DNA from: CAVVIO01 sp963748095
Lineage (GTDB): Bacteria > Bacteroidota > Bacteroidia > Bacteroidales > UBA10428
Direction: 5' to 3'
DNA length: 44,374 nt
NCBI GenBank assembly: GCA_963748095.1
Contig: CAVVIO010000059.1
Coordinates: forward strand, 1-44,374
A program made the translations under genes and the position numbers. Under the pieces are notes generated by a model. The model saw only the letters and a list, made by a program, of their open reading frames with translations, was not told the DNA's origin and ran no database searches. This document shows positions 27,365 through 36,870 of the stretch, one piece after another. Numbering within the stretch: the first letter of the stretch is position 1; each line of letters begins with the position of its first letter.

Positions 27365-27814
27365 TTATTGACCTATTATCATTCCTTTTAGCGACCAAAG
27401 TATTGCCAAAACATCTTTTTGTGAGTTTTCGTCAATATTATGATTCTTCAGAACTAACATAATATCATCTACAACACAGATATATTGTTCCGAATTTATA
27501 TTCATACCCTTGTGTGTGGTTACCATATCCCTACCTTTATACTCAACCGCGCCACCGCTACCGGCACTAAAAAAATCGATGGTATGCTGACGAATTCGGG
27601 CCAATCGTTCTGGCTCTTCTTTATACGGAGTGAAAATGTCTTTAATTACCGGATTTTTCATATGTGCTTCAATTACATCGTCAACAATCGAAGTAATTCC
27701 ATCAGTTCCTCCAAGTCTTTCAAAAAGACTTTCAGTTAAATCATTTGTTGATTGAGCCTTTGTCATATTTACTGATATTAATGTTATCAGCATTATATAA
27801 ATAATTTGTTTCAT
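27365..27814 (-). CDS. Exported group 1-like truncated haemoglobin
   Basis: 149 residues. The signal peptide MKQIIYIMLITLISVNMTKAQ (residues 1-21) precedes a truncated haemoglobin domain: SLFERLGGTDGITSIVDDVIEAHMKNPVI, a PYKEEPERLARIRQHTIDFFSAGSGGAVEYKGRDM core, and THKGMNIN with the proximal haem His at 101. These small two-over-two globins bind oxygen or nitric oxide and are usually cytosolic, so a periplasmic form is unusual. A cupin gene lies 74 bp upstream and a DUF4242-cyclase-AraC regulator beyond it, all on one strand, suggesting joint control. Confidence 0.85.
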   Translation of the reverse strand: MKQIIYIMLITLISVNMTKAQSTNDLTESLFERLGGTDGITSIVDDVIEAHMKNPVIKDIFTPYKEEPERLARIRQHTIDFFSAGSGGAVEYKGRDMVTTHKGMNINSEQYICVVDDIMLVLKNHNIDENSQKDVLAILWSLKGMIIGQ

Positions 27815-27888
27815 GTTATTTTTGAATTTTAGGTTTTAAACAATTTAAAAAAACGAGAGCAGAATATCAAAATTTGATCAATGGCTTT

Positions 27889-28272
27889 CTATTTAACCAT
27901 CTCAATCATATGATTGATTACATGTGTATGCTCTTGCTGAGGACTGAACATAACGATTTCTGCATCTGCATTAACCTTTACATTATGTCCACCAGGCCAG
28001 TAAAACAGTTCTTTAGCACTGACATGTTCCTCTACACCCTCAGCATCAGTGGTAGTAAGTTGACCGCTGATAAGATATCCCCAGTGAGGGCACTGACACA
28101 AGTTCCCTTCAAGTCCCATAAACAGAGGAGTTGTATCCACTCCGGCAGAAAGGCTGAAGTACTCGCCGCTAATTTTACCTAATCCGGTAGCATCACCAAA
28201 ATCAGTTTTCTGACGGATAATAGCTCCGGGAATCTCCATTTTAATTTCGATATTGTCTTTTGCAATTTTCAT
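27889..28272 (-). CDS. Small cupin-like protein
   Basis: 127 residues, no signal peptide. Central strands GEYFSLSAGVDTTPLFMGLEGNLCQCPHWGYLISGQLTTTDAEGVEEH and the closing ELFYWPGGHNVKVNADAEIVMFSPQQEH match a single cupin barrel. Metal-type His/Glu residues appear as HWG and GGHN. An oxygenase, isomerase or sensor role is all possible; the substrate is unknown. The gene lies between an AraC-type regulator (128 bp upstream) and an exported truncated haemoglobin (74 bp downstream). Confidence 0.65.
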   Translation of the reverse strand: MKIAKDNIEIKMEIPGAIIRQKTDFGDATGLGKISGEYFSLSAGVDTTPLFMGLEGNLCQCPHWGYLISGQLTTTDAEGVEEHVSAKELFYWPGGHNVKVNADAEIVMFSPQQEHTHVINHMIEMVK

Positions 28273-28400
28273 ATTTTTTAATTTTAGGTATTAAATACTA
28301 GTTCATTACTGTTATCAAAAATACCACTTAAAAGAGCGGAGGGGTAGAACATTTGGGTATAATAAGTGAACTTTTAGGTCGATATTGAATAATTCCAATT

Positions 28401-29501
28401 TCAGGACTTCATATAATCCGAGGGTAAAAGATCAAATCGTCGTTGAAAACACTTCGAAAAATAAGATGCATTGTTAAATCCTGTTTCAAATGCTATTTCA
28501 GAAATAGTTTTCATTTTTTGGTTTATTCCTTCTAAGGCACGATTTAAACGATATTCCTTAATAAAATTACTAGGCGACTTCCCTGTTAGCGACATCATTC
28601 TTCTATAAATCAGCGTTTTGCTCATTCCCAACGAATTGCCAAAATCATCAACTTTTAGCTCAATATTTTGCCATTCTTTTTCGATAAAATCCATTAAAAG
28701 GTTTAAAAAGTTTTCGTCAGTCGATGCTAAACTATTTAGTTTGTCAATGTTAAAAGACACATCTGTATTTTCTGTAATAAATGCATGCCTGACTTCGGCA
28801 GATACAACAATGTCATTCTTATCTATAAAACAAAGCCGATCGGCTAATTTTATGGTATCCTCAAAGAAAGCCTTGTCTTTATTTACGGGCATGCCGGTAG
28901 CCAATCCTATTTTTATGTCGATACCTGAATTGCCAAATCCCTTTTTTAATGAATTAAAAATTTTCTTTACTTCAAATGCACACAGCACAGCATTATACGC
29001 AGATTTAAAGGAAACCAATAAAGAAGCTTCTTTTTGTCTTACAAGCCGTCCTTCGAAACGTTTTAGCAAATCACTAATTGAATTAATAGGTTGTAGCAAA
29101 CGTGTTTCTGATTGTGAAATACTAAAATCTTTTAGGGAAAGTGTAGTAAATCGTATAACCATTAATGTTCTTTGGGCCGGATCGTTTATTATATTTAATT
29201 CTTTTTGAGTTGAACTTACAGGATCTTCAATCCTTCCCAGAAATGACTCAACAAGGTTTGCATCAACTTCAAGTATTTGATTAGGCACTTCGCCATGTGC
29301 ACGATTGTGCATTTTCTGTATGGACTCTTTATTTGGTGCATCTACTAAACAAAAGGCTATTTTTTTAATGTCATCAAACCAATATGTCAAACCCCGACAG
29401 TTAAATTCATGTTGAATTTTCAAGTCTTCTCCATGAAGTTGTGCTACATTTTCTGCAGTAACAAATTCAGATACATCGTGACGATCCATATATATTGGCA
29501 T
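28401..29501 (-). CDS. DUF4242-cyclase-like-AraC transcription factor
   Basis: 366 residues in three domains. Residues about 1-85 are DUF4242-like (MPIYMDRHDV...AENVAQLHGEDLKIQHEFNCRGLTYWFDD, IAFCLVDAPNKESIQKMHNRAHG), a small alpha/beta barrel related to nickel-binding proteins. Residues about 110-250 resemble a class III nucleotidyl cyclase domain (IRFTTLSLKDFS, IGLATGMPV, FFEDTIKLADRLCFI); the metal-binding Asp pair is not clearly kept, so it is probably a binding or sensory form. Residues about 270-366 are an AraC helix-turn-helix (MSKTLIYRRMMSLTGKSPSNFIKEYRLNRAL, AFETGFNNASYFSKCFQRRF). It probably senses a metal, ligand or nucleotide and controls neighbouring genes. Confidence 0.8.
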   Translation of the reverse strand: MPIYMDRHDVSEFVTAENVAQLHGEDLKIQHEFNCRGLTYWFDDIKKIAFCLVDAPNKESIQKMHNRAHGEVPNQILEVDANLVESFLGRIEDPVSSTQKELNIINDPAQRTLMVIRFTTLSLKDFSISQSETRLLQPINSISDLLKRFEGRLVRQKEASLLVSFKSAYNAVLCAFEVKKIFNSLKKGFGNSGIDIKIGLATGMPVNKDKAFFEDTIKLADRLCFIDKNDIVVSAEVRHAFITENTDVSFNIDKLNSLASTDENFLNLLMDFIEKEWQNIELKVDDFGNSLGMSKTLIYRRMMSLTGKSPSNFIKEYRLNRALEGINQKMKTISEIAFETGFNNASYFSKCFQRRFDLLPSDYMKS

Positions 29502-30191
29502 ACGATAATTTTTCCTGTAAATAAAATAATAAGCACTATTACTAATTAATTTATTTCCATACTAATACAAACATCTTTTTCACCCCTTTGTTCGGATGAA
29601 TTGTACGTTAAAGTAGATAGTTTACAAAGTTAAAGTCACATGCTTTACACCAAATAAGTAATTAACTTCAATGAAATTTCCCTAAATCCCAATTACCGTT
29701 TGAGAAATAAATGTATCTGATATTCAAATAAAAAGCAATTTCTTTTGGTGACAATTTAAAAAGTTGACAGGTAACCATGCTTTTTTGCAAACTAAAGATT
29801 TTGTTGGAAGGACGGTTGTTTTTTAAATGAATTCTTTGAAATGATTCCCGTAACACCCCATCCTGCCCTTCCCTGTTCAGGTTAAATTCTTCTCCCGGTG
29901 GTATTTTCGTTTCACATGGTTGATGTAAAGACTCGATTAATCGTATCTCTACCCTCACACACGGTTTCTTTTCGTTACAGGCCGGTTCCGTGCAGGTATT
30001 TCCTTTATTGTCTGAACAGGATTTGAAGGATTTGGTGATGGACAGGGATGACCGTGTGAATCCCGGATTCACATGAACAGGATGTGGGTTGCAAACCCAT
30101 ATATACGGGGGCCGGCCATACTGTTATTTAATAAATTATTTTATCGGCTACAGCCAGACCTTTGTAGTAATATATTGGTTTTTTCGTGACT
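29502..30191. other. Long intergenic region, possible degenerate repeat
   Basis: A 134-codon minus-strand frame (30072-29668) has unusual composition (SCSDNKGNTCTEPACNEKKPCVRVE and LIESLHQPCETKIPPGEE) and no family I know. It may be non-coding or a decayed mobile-type repeat. The edge GGGTTGCAAACCC (about 30085) recurs in shorter form near 24391. Divergence from plausible coding sequence makes a real gene unlikely. Confidence 0.35.
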
Positions 30192-30587
30192 TTACGCCTG
30201 CAATACAACTGATCCCACAACAGAATCATGAATGGCTTTACTCTTTTTATTACCTGAAATTGTAAGTAATGAGATCCAGCCCAATAATACCTTCATTGTG
30301 AATCTTACCAAAGCCAGTGGAAATATTATTTTTCTCGCTATGTTATTTTCCCTTCTGACTTTTAACCCGATAATTAAATGTCCGATTGTTGCTCCAAAAA
30401 TGCTGACAAATATCGGATCATATAACAGGAATACAAAAACAAAAATTATCAGCCGCACCGAATCATTTACATTTTCAAATTCAGATAAAATGGTAGCTGC
30501 AATTATACCAAATCCTACCAATACCAATCCATCAATTAGAATGGCCTTTATTCTGTTAATTAAGGAACCATACTTAATTTCATCCAT
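30192..30587 (-). CDS. RDD family membrane protein
   Basis: 131 residues, three hydrophobic segments. RDD signatures: NRIKAILIDGLVLVGFG (an Asp inside the first span), GATIGHLIIGLKVRRENN between spans two and three, and the ending KAIHDSVVGSVV. RDD proteins are inner-membrane proteins, some with a cation/proton exchange role. The neighbouring genes do not say what it does. Length is usual for single-domain members. Confidence 0.85.
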   Translation of the reverse strand: MDEIKYGSLINRIKAILIDGLVLVGFGIIAATILSEFENVNDSVRLIIFVFVFLLYDPIFVSIFGATIGHLIIGLKVRRENNIARKIIFPLALVRFTMKVLLGWISLLTISGNKKSKAIHDSVVGSVVLQA

Positions 30588-30691
30588 AATTTTAATTTAA
30601 TGATTTAAAATTCTATTCATCAGATTTCTGATTTATATACCTCTTAATTAATTTGAGGTTATACTTTATATGAAAATTATTCATTCCTGAT

Positions 30692-31384
30692 TTAATTCGC
30701 GCCCAAATAAATGATAAATCCTAATTTTAAACCAAGGGTACCCATAATGGTCCTTTCATTGTCGGGATTATCCTTCTTATCCTTAACAGTCATGGAATTA
30801 TAACCCAGCATTACATCGAAGGACGCTTTATCCCCCAGAAGGGTTGCAATACCAACACCGCCACCAACAGATAAAATTCCTGATTTATCTTCCTCATCTG
30901 TATTGCCGCTAAAACCTCCTGTAGCAGTATATTTGCTTTTAGCTAAACCGATACCTCCACCTAATTCAAAATAAGGCATCACTTTACCTGCAGGAACATA
31001 GTACCTGATAAATGGCCCGGCACTAATCAATGTACTGCTATTATTAAATTTAATTGTGGATGTATTAACGGTGTAACTATATTCATCATTGCTTACAGCC
31101 GCACTGAGATCAATCCCAAGCACAAAATTATCCGCGACAAAAAAACCAACTTTAGGCAAGAAATTAATACTGGTTGTTTTATCATTTTCGGAACTTCCGG
31201 AGCTGCTTGCATCGCTTTTATACTTTGTATTTGAAACTCCTAATGACATCAAATCAGAACCTGTACCTGCCACACTAAGGGACGAAGAAACACCGATAAG
31301 CATTTTTCCCTTACCGGTTTGTGCTGATAAAAACGATCCATTTAAAATAAACAGAACACTGACTAATAATGAGACTTTTTTCAT
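30692..31384 (-). CDS. Porin-like outer-membrane beta-barrel protein
   Basis: 230 residues. A signal peptide (MKKVSLLVSVLFILNGSFLSAQ) precedes barrel strands: GKGKMLIGVSSSLSVAGTG, NFLPKVGFFVADNFVLGIDLSAAV, ISAGPFIRYYVPAGKVMPYFELGGGIGLAKSKY, GILSVGGGVGIATLLGDKASFDVMLGYNSM and a terminal GTLGLKLGFIIYL. It fits the OmpW/OprF-like small barrels of Bacteroidota. No catalytic motif. The substrate or partner is unknown. Confidence 0.85.
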   Translation of the reverse strand: MKKVSLLVSVLFILNGSFLSAQTGKGKMLIGVSSSLSVAGTGSDLMSLGVSNTKYKSDASSSGSSENDKTTSINFLPKVGFFVADNFVLGIDLSAAVSNDEYSYTVNTSTIKFNNSSTLISAGPFIRYYVPAGKVMPYFELGGGIGLAKSKYTATGGFSGNTDEEDKSGILSVGGGVGIATLLGDKASFDVMLGYNSMTVKDKKDNPDNERTIMGTLGLKLGFIIYLGAN

Positions 31385-31502
31385 GGTAATTGATTTTAAA
31401 TTATGTCTACTTTTTTGGTTTTTCGGCTTACATTAGTATTTATTTGTTTGTTTGTTGAGATTACTTCAGAAAAAACAAAACCCTGAAGTGATCCGGAAAT
31501 AT

Positions 31503-32288
31503 TTAATAGTTGTATGTACAACTGAAATTTACAGTTAAAAAATTATAATCACTGGATGACCACTGTGCTTCACAAATAGTTACTGTCCAGCTGTTATGCT
31601 CATATTCATTTACATATACCAGCGATCCATCCATTAACCCGATTCCACCATTCCCGGTGCGAACATTAACACGCACCTCATTGTAAGCAATATCCGAATT
31701 TCCGGTTACCATATAAATTCCCGTGGTAGGCCGGGCACCAAATGTCAGATCTATGCCACCCGGGTAAGCTGTTGCTGAAAAATCCCAGGGTGAAAGAACA
31801 TCGAAATCATTTTGAACCTCTGTAGAAGTTATTGTTTTTGCATACCCTGAGCCAAAAATATCGATGGTATTAGGAACAGGGTTACACGGACAGATAACAG
31901 GTGTTTTTACGACCTCGAAACTTACCACATTGCCATAGGAATAACTATCCTCATTTACTGCCCAGGCTCTCAGGTAATATTTCCCTGCAGGCCAGTCGCC
32001 CTGGTAAACGGCTGCAAAGGTATCGTTTTGAAAATAGCCTGCCATAAGCTGATTGTCCATCAATTCGGGAACTGCTGAGTCGGAAAGGCAAAATCCGAAT
32101 GTTTCCACAGGAGTGGAGCCATCGTCTTCAATTATACCGGCCACTTCTATTATTCCGTAACCCTGGTAATTTGCCTGTAATGTTTTAACCCTGGGATAAT
32201 AATCGGCAGGGTCATCTTTCACGTGCTCACACGATAGTATTAGTGTTGCCAAACATACAAGCACTATCCATAATATGTTCTTTTTCAT
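31503..32288 (-). CDS. Surface or periplasmic lipoprotein of unknown function
   Basis: 261 residues. The lipobox is ILSCEH (Cys20). It continues with a fibronectin-like beta module (residues about 30-135, VAGIIEDDGSTPVETFGFCLSD and GDWPAGKYYLRAWAVNEDSYSYGNVVSFEV), a CPCNP segment, and a second beta-rich domain to the end (GIYMVTGNSDIAYNEVRVNVRTG). The DGSTPVETFGFC unit occurs in many Bacteroidota lipoproteins of unknown role. It overlaps the upstream barrel gene by 4 bp (ATGA), so the two are translationally coupled and likely act as a pair. Confidence 0.75.
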   Translation of the reverse strand: MKKNILWIVLVCLATLILSCEHVKDDPADYYPRVKTLQANYQGYGIIEVAGIIEDDGSTPVETFGFCLSDSAVPELMDNQLMAGYFQNDTFAAVYQGDWPAGKYYLRAWAVNEDSYSYGNVVSFEVVKTPVICPCNPVPNTIDIFGSGYAKTITSTEVQNDFDVLSPWDFSATAYPGGIDLTFGARPTTGIYMVTGNSDIAYNEVRVNVRTGNGGIGLMDGSLVYVNEYEHNSWTVTICEAQWSSSDYNFLTVNFSCTYNY

Positions 32289-32902
32289 CTTTTGTTAAAT
32301 AATTTATATCTGATCCCCAGGCCAAATTCGTTATTGGCAAACAGGGTTTTGTGTATATCTTTGTATATATTTCTGGTCAATTCAGTAAAAATGCCCAGTT
32401 TTTTGGTAATATAAAAAGTGGCGCCGAAACGGGGCCGAATACCTATATTAAATTCTTTACCATTGAAGCTTTCATTCGAAATGGTTGCATAGTACGATTC
32501 ATATTTGATATTGCTGTTACCGAATATCACATCCATACCTGCGTAGGTTATGAATTTACGGGTCTTTATAAAAGCATAATCCACTCCCATACTCAGGAAA
32601 CTTATGTTAAACCTTGAATAAGTCACATAGCCCGGATATACCATGAATCTATCATCCTTATTGGATATAGCATAGGTTCTGATCGTATCTTCACGACTGC
32701 TGAGTTTGGTATGCGAAAACGCAAAATGAAACAGAAGCCTGTCTTCAGAGTCTCCGTAAACATAACTTATTTCTCCGGCCACTGATTTGTCAAACACCCT
32801 TCCCAAAATGTTGGCCGGCCGGTATTGCGAAACTTTAATACCTAACTGGCTAAACCCGTTAATAAAGATAAACAGGGCAATGATGGTTAAAAAATATTTC
32901 AT
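32285..32902 (-). CDS. Outer-membrane beta-barrel protein, paired with a lipoprotein
   Basis: 205 residues. A signal peptide MKYFLTIIALFIFINGFSQ is followed by barrel-like strands (GIKVSQYRPANILGRVFDKSVAGEISYVYGD, LLFHFAFSHTKL, VTYSRFNISFLSMGVDYAFI). The end is FNIGIRPRFGATFYITKKLGIFTELTRNIYKDI...LGIRYKLFNKR, an ascending barrel with a positively charged tip. It couples to the lipoprotein at 31503-32288 through a 4-bp overlap. An OmpA-like or OprG-like fold fits; the role is unknown. Confidence 0.8.
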   Translation of the reverse strand: MKYFLTIIALFIFINGFSQLGIKVSQYRPANILGRVFDKSVAGEISYVYGDSEDRLLFHFAFSHTKLSSREDTIRTYAISNKDDRFMVYPGYVTYSRFNISFLSMGVDYAFIKTRKFITYAGMDVIFGNSNIKYESYYATISNESFNGKEFNIGIRPRFGATFYITKKLGIFTELTRNIYKDIHKTLFANNEFGLGIRYKLFNKR

Positions 32903-33767
32903 AGATAATTAGAACTTATAATTTGATACATATGCTACTAAAAAAATTAATCCCTCACACAACGGACAGATATCCCGGTTTGCTTATTATGATGAATTTA
33001 GTAATGATAGGCGATATTCCTTCAATAGAAATCCAACTCCATGGCCCATCCGACCATTAAAACTAACCCCTTTGACCTGTAACGTGAAAATTGGTCATTC
33101 TGCGAACAGGTAAAGATGATACCTGTCAGAAAGCCTCCTCCCCATAACGGGACAAAGAGGTACTTGTAAAAAAATGTCATTGAAGAACTTTTGTACATAG
33201 CTTCCTTTATTATTACTGAAATTGTTTACTGTTATTTCGTTCATTACAGATCAACCTGACTGCATCCAATTTCTCATTTATATAATTAATTTCTCTGATA
33301 TGAAGCTATTTAGTATATTTTTAACTTTTCCTGTTCTTTCCTGTAATGCAGTAATAAATTTACAACTGTTTGTATATGATCATAAAATCATCGGTTTTCA
33401 TCTGAATAATCTTTTCTCAACTTTTTACTACCGTTTATGCTCTAAATGTAAAAGTTATTCCTGAAAAAAGCAAATGATTTTTATCAACTACAGGAAAGGG
33501 GGCATTTCCGGAATAATCTGATATTGGGGTGTGGATGGAAGCTATCGCCAACGGGGGTAATGGTCCAAACTGCAAGTCCGCCCCAGCAGGGTTTATAGTG
33601 TCTCTCCTGTTATATTCCGGAAAAGGTCTCTGTGTTTGAAACAATTCGCAAGTGAAACAATTAATTCAGTTATCGGCCCTGCCTGTATCTTGTATTTTTT
33701 ACCAATAATGTATTTCAAATCGCTGTTGTCCGATTAAAGTAAGTACCCATACTGATGGTAAATATTC
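32903..33767. other. Long intergenic region with dispersed repeats
   Basis: Contains a copy of the 35-bp box (33441-33475). A palindromic element follows (about 33505-33630) with ends TTCCGGAATA/TATTCCGGAA; the false ORF in it begins MFQTQRPFPEYNRRDTINPAGADLQ. An earlier stretch (33040-33180) looks like fragmentary coding sequence but has no open frame. No gene supported. Confidence 0.45.
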
Positions 33768-34022
33768 CTACCTGGTTAGAAATGGCATAAAATGAACAAA
33801 AACAACAAACGCAATAATTGTTGAAGCAACTAATAAAATAAAAGCAATTATTATTAGCCTTTTATTTTTTTTAATCAAACTATAAATTATAAAAATCAGA
33901 TTGATCAGTAGTATGGCTGGAATGGAAACAAATGACATCTTTCCTTTATCCATTGCTCCCAGGCAAATTAAAATTAAGTTAAGAAAGATAACACCAATTA
34001 TTATTTTATTTTTTTGTACCAT
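33768..34022 (-). CDS. Small three-span membrane protein of unknown function
   Basis: 84 residues with three hydrophobic segments (VIFLNLILICLGA, IPAILLINLIFIIYSLI, LIIIAFILLVASTIIAFVVFVHF). No known family. Short direct repeats GTTGTCCGA flank the gene (33724 and 34040), so it may be the first unit of the cassette-type array on this strand, although no clear palindrome follows its 3' end. Coding support is moderate: hydrophobic pattern, start and size are consistent with a real small protein. Confidence 0.5.
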   Translation of the reverse strand: MVQKNKIIIGVIFLNLILICLGAMDKGKMSFVSIPAILLINLIFIIYSLIKKNKRLIIIAFILLVASTIIAFVVFVHFMPFLTR

Positions 34023-34106
34023 TTTATTCCTTTTTATTCAGCGTTGTCCGACAGGTAATACTGGCCTAAATCATTTTTTGTATATCTAAAAGCGAAACCC
34101 CAGGCT

Positions 34107-34247
34107 GCCCAACGTTCTGTGATATAAAACACTTAGGAAAGCGAGCTGTATTTTTATCCACTGTTGAAAAAAGTTGATTCTTGGCAGAATAATTGAATAA
34201 CCACTTCACCCCAAATGTTTTATGACCGCATCTGCCTGGTTGTTATT
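34107..34247 (-). repeat. attC-like imperfect palindrome 1, after the TPM gene
   Basis: The left end is GCCCAACG; on the minus strand it reads GTTGGGC, the GTTRRRY core of integron attC sites. The inner arms pair imperfectly: CTGTGATATAAAACAC with the complement of ATGTTTTATGACCG. The right end is TGGTTGTTA. It lies directly 3' of the minus-strand gene ending at 34256. Arm pairing was checked by eye only. Confidence 0.55.
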
Positions 34248-34255
34248 TGTTTCAT

Positions 34256-34753
34256 TTATTTAATTTTGTTAATTATCTCAATAAGTCCATTTTTAATCCC
34301 TGTAAAAAAATCTCCTTTTTTGAACTCCGGAATAATTATATCATCTATAATTCTTTTAGTTTCCTCATCCTTGAGCTTGTTTTCCAGCCCATATCCAACC
34401 TGAATCCTTATCTGTCGAATTTGTTTTCCGAAAACAATCATTATTCCATTGTCTTTATCCTTTTTACCTATCCCCCAATAATTAGCTAAATCCAAAGAAT
34501 AATCAAAAAGTGTTTTATAGGGCTCAAATGAAGCTATCGTCACAATTGCAATTTCATTGGTTGTCTCCTTCTCATATTTTGCAATAATATCATTTAGTTC
34601 TTTTATCTGTTCTTTAGTGAAAACTCCTTCAAAATCATTTACATATCCAACATATTCCGGAAATTTAAAATTTGTCTTTTTTTCATCTTGTGAATAACAA
34701 GTCAAAGAAATGAATCCGAAAAGTACTCCAATTAATAAAATTTTTGTTTTCAT
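34256..34753 (-). CDS. TPM domain protein (YgcG-like)
   Basis: 165 residues. A signal peptide MKTKILLIGVLFGFISLTCYSQ precedes a TPM domain: YVNDFEGVFTKEQIKELNDIIAKYEKETTNEIAIVTIASF, YWGIGKKDKDNGIMIVFGKQIRQIRIQVGYGLE and a final helix IPEFKKGDFFTGIKNGLIEIINKI. TPM proteins are periplasmic; some act in photosystem repair or phosphatase-like roles, most are unknown. The expected C-terminal membrane span is absent, so it is soluble. It is a self-contained unit, followed by an imperfect palindrome. Confidence 0.85.
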   Translation of the reverse strand: MKTKILLIGVLFGFISLTCYSQDEKKTNFKFPEYVGYVNDFEGVFTKEQIKELNDIIAKYEKETTNEIAIVTIASFEPYKTLFDYSLDLANYWGIGKKDKDNGIMIVFGKQIRQIRIQVGYGLENKLKDEETKRIIDDIIIPEFKKGDFFTGIKNGLIEIINKIK

Positions 34754-34810
34754 ATTTTTAAAATTAGTTTATTATCAATCGTTATCCTATTTGCAGTGTC
34801 ACTCTTCAAC

Positions 34811-34948
34811 ATGGTGCCAACATGTTGTTATAATTTTTGGCCGGAAATTCATAGCCAAAACCAATCAAACCGTTAAAGCCTTAAATTTATGTAATCTGTT
34901 GCAATTTAGCACTTACTCCGGCTGAAATTTATAACGTGTTATATGCCA
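34811..34948 (-). repeat. attC-like imperfect palindrome 2, after the MutS-like gene
   Basis: The left arm is GCCAACATGTTGTTATAATTTTTGGCCGG. On the complement the right arm is GGCATATAACACGTTATAAATTTCAGCCGG. They pair over about 25 bases with a few mismatches. It ends 5 bp before the stop codon at 34954. The inner ATTCATAGCCAAAACC resembles the ATTTCGGAGC motif of palindromes 4 and 5. Confidence 0.55.
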
Positions 34949-34953
34949 TATTT

Positions 34954-36818
34954 TTAATTGATTTCACTTTTTGAAATATCAGATATAATTTTAATTCCAC
35001 TTTTTTCCATAAGTTCACTAGCGTTAAAATCATTGCATATTCCCGGATGAAGTTCATAGCTGAAAATCATTGAATCATTTATAATCTCACTATTGAAACT
35101 ATAATTTGTAACTAAGCTCTTATTTTCTGATAGCTTAGCAAGTTCGATATCGTGTGTTGCAATAATTCCTGACGTTTTGAGCTTACTTAATTGATTAATC
35201 AATGAAAAACCTCCTCTATGTCTATCTTCTGAGTTGGTGCCTTTAAACATCTCGTCCAAAAGAAAAAAAGTGTTTTGACTACTTTCAATTAGATTCAGCA
35301 TCTTTTCAATTCTGCTTAATTCGGCATAAAAAGAAGAGATTCCTTCCTTCAAATTATCCTGGGTTCTCATACTCGTATAGATTTTCAGGTTCGAAACCTG
35401 CCCCTGTTTTGCACAACAAGGTGCACCCGCTAATGCCAATACAAGGTTTACGCCTACGGTTCTTAGAAAAGTGCTTTTCCCTCCCATATTAGAACCGGTA
35501 ACCATAACAATATCACCTTGTCCCTCCGAGTGAAAATTATTACTTACCCGTTTATTTGCATTTATTAAGGGATGCCCCAACGACTCAAAATGTACGTAGT
35601 TGTCCTTTTCTGTAATTTCCGGAAATGCATAGAATGGGTTTGAATAGCAAAAACCCGCAAAACTATTTATTACTTCAAACTCACTGACTGCTTCAGCCCA
35701 AGATTTTATAAACACTTTATTTTTAGATTTCCATTTTTCTGTTCCAATAATCAGGTGAATATCCAACAGCAGAAAACTGTTTAATATAGAATAAAAACCA
35801 TTTCCTTTTATTGGTATCTTCATTTTATTTATACCTCTTTGCTGCGAGAAATCCAGTAATTTGCACAGCTTTTTAATTTCTTTGAATGCTGAATATTTGT
35901 TTTTAGATAACAATGATTTTAATAGTTCTAATTTTTTCGATTTGAAATTTTCACATTCAATTTTATTGATAAGTAGTCTGATAACCTCTTAACGTATTAA
36001 GATTCTCTTGTGAGGTTACAACGATATTATCTGCTATGGGTTTTACCTTTCTTAAAACCAGATAGCTAACAAATAAAACTAATAACCAGGAGAGATAAAT
36101 AAATAATCCCATTTATTGAATTCAGATTATCGACAAGAAAATATAAGTTAAGCAATGATAGAACCGAAAGGATTATTGCAACTGCTATATATATTCGTCG
36201 ATTTTTTAATAAAACGACAGGTGTTTCTACCCAATCCAGCAATTTATAATAATCACTTTTTTTATTTTGAAAGTGCATGCCCGATGCCTGAAAATCCTGC
36301 CTCCAATCCAATTTTGGAGAAATTTCTTTTATGGCCTCCTGTCTGTCATGTATTTCATAATCAGGTGCAGGTTCCGACAGCCATTCTGATAACAGTATCA
36401 TACCCGATTCTGTAGTTGTTCTGTTAAGTAATTGAAAAACGGAATGTTGTCCGAAAATATCCAAATCAGAGGTGTAATGGTGATTTTGATTTATAAATTT
36501 CTCTCCTGTTTCAAATTCTTCCAGATTACATTCTTCTCTTAAAATTTCGGATTCATTTATACCTTTCAGGAATGCTGTATGCTTTTTCAGGAAACCTGTT
36601 TTGTTATAATATTTGATTGCAGCACCAAAACCAGCTATCGATATCAGAGGGAAAACAAGCAGAATGGAATTTATTAACTTGTATTTAAACAAGTATATAA
36701 GGATAATACTTAAAATGACAAAAATTAGTAACCTGAGAAATGAAATGCGATTTAATAACTTACTTAATTTAAGCAATTTGGCATCATACTTTTTTATATT
36801 ATCTCTATAAATTTTCAT
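34954..36818 (-). CDS. Membrane-anchored MutS-like ATPase, twice frameshifted
   Basis: The first frame (36818-36066) has two transmembrane helices (residues about 30-70) and a conserved middle domain (HSVFQLLNRTTTESGMILLSEWLSEP), typical of MutS-family core domains, with a further membrane pair at 210-250. The frame breaks near 36075 and again near 35990, and then the third frame goes on KLELLKSLLSKNKYSAFKEIKKL. The ATPase end has Walker A GSNMGGKSTFLRTVG, FFLLDEMFKGTNSEDR (Walker B) and ATHDIELAKLS. Total length about 620 residues. The mismatch-recognition domain is missing, so this is a membrane MutS homologue of unknown role and not classical repair MutS. It sits in a cassette-type array. 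Confidence 0.85.
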
Positions 36819-36870
36819 TGTTTTTCAATTTATAATACCCCCGAATATTCAAATACCGTGATAGCTTCAA

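Noticed and set aside
29668..30072. 134-codon minus-strand frame
   Set aside because: Composition unlike neighbouring genes and no known family. Could be a decayed repeat; not annotated as a gene.
33435..33644. 69-codon minus-strand frame with NPAGADLQ
   Set aside because: Lies in a palindromic repeat and overlaps a dispersed box; treated as repeat, not as protein.
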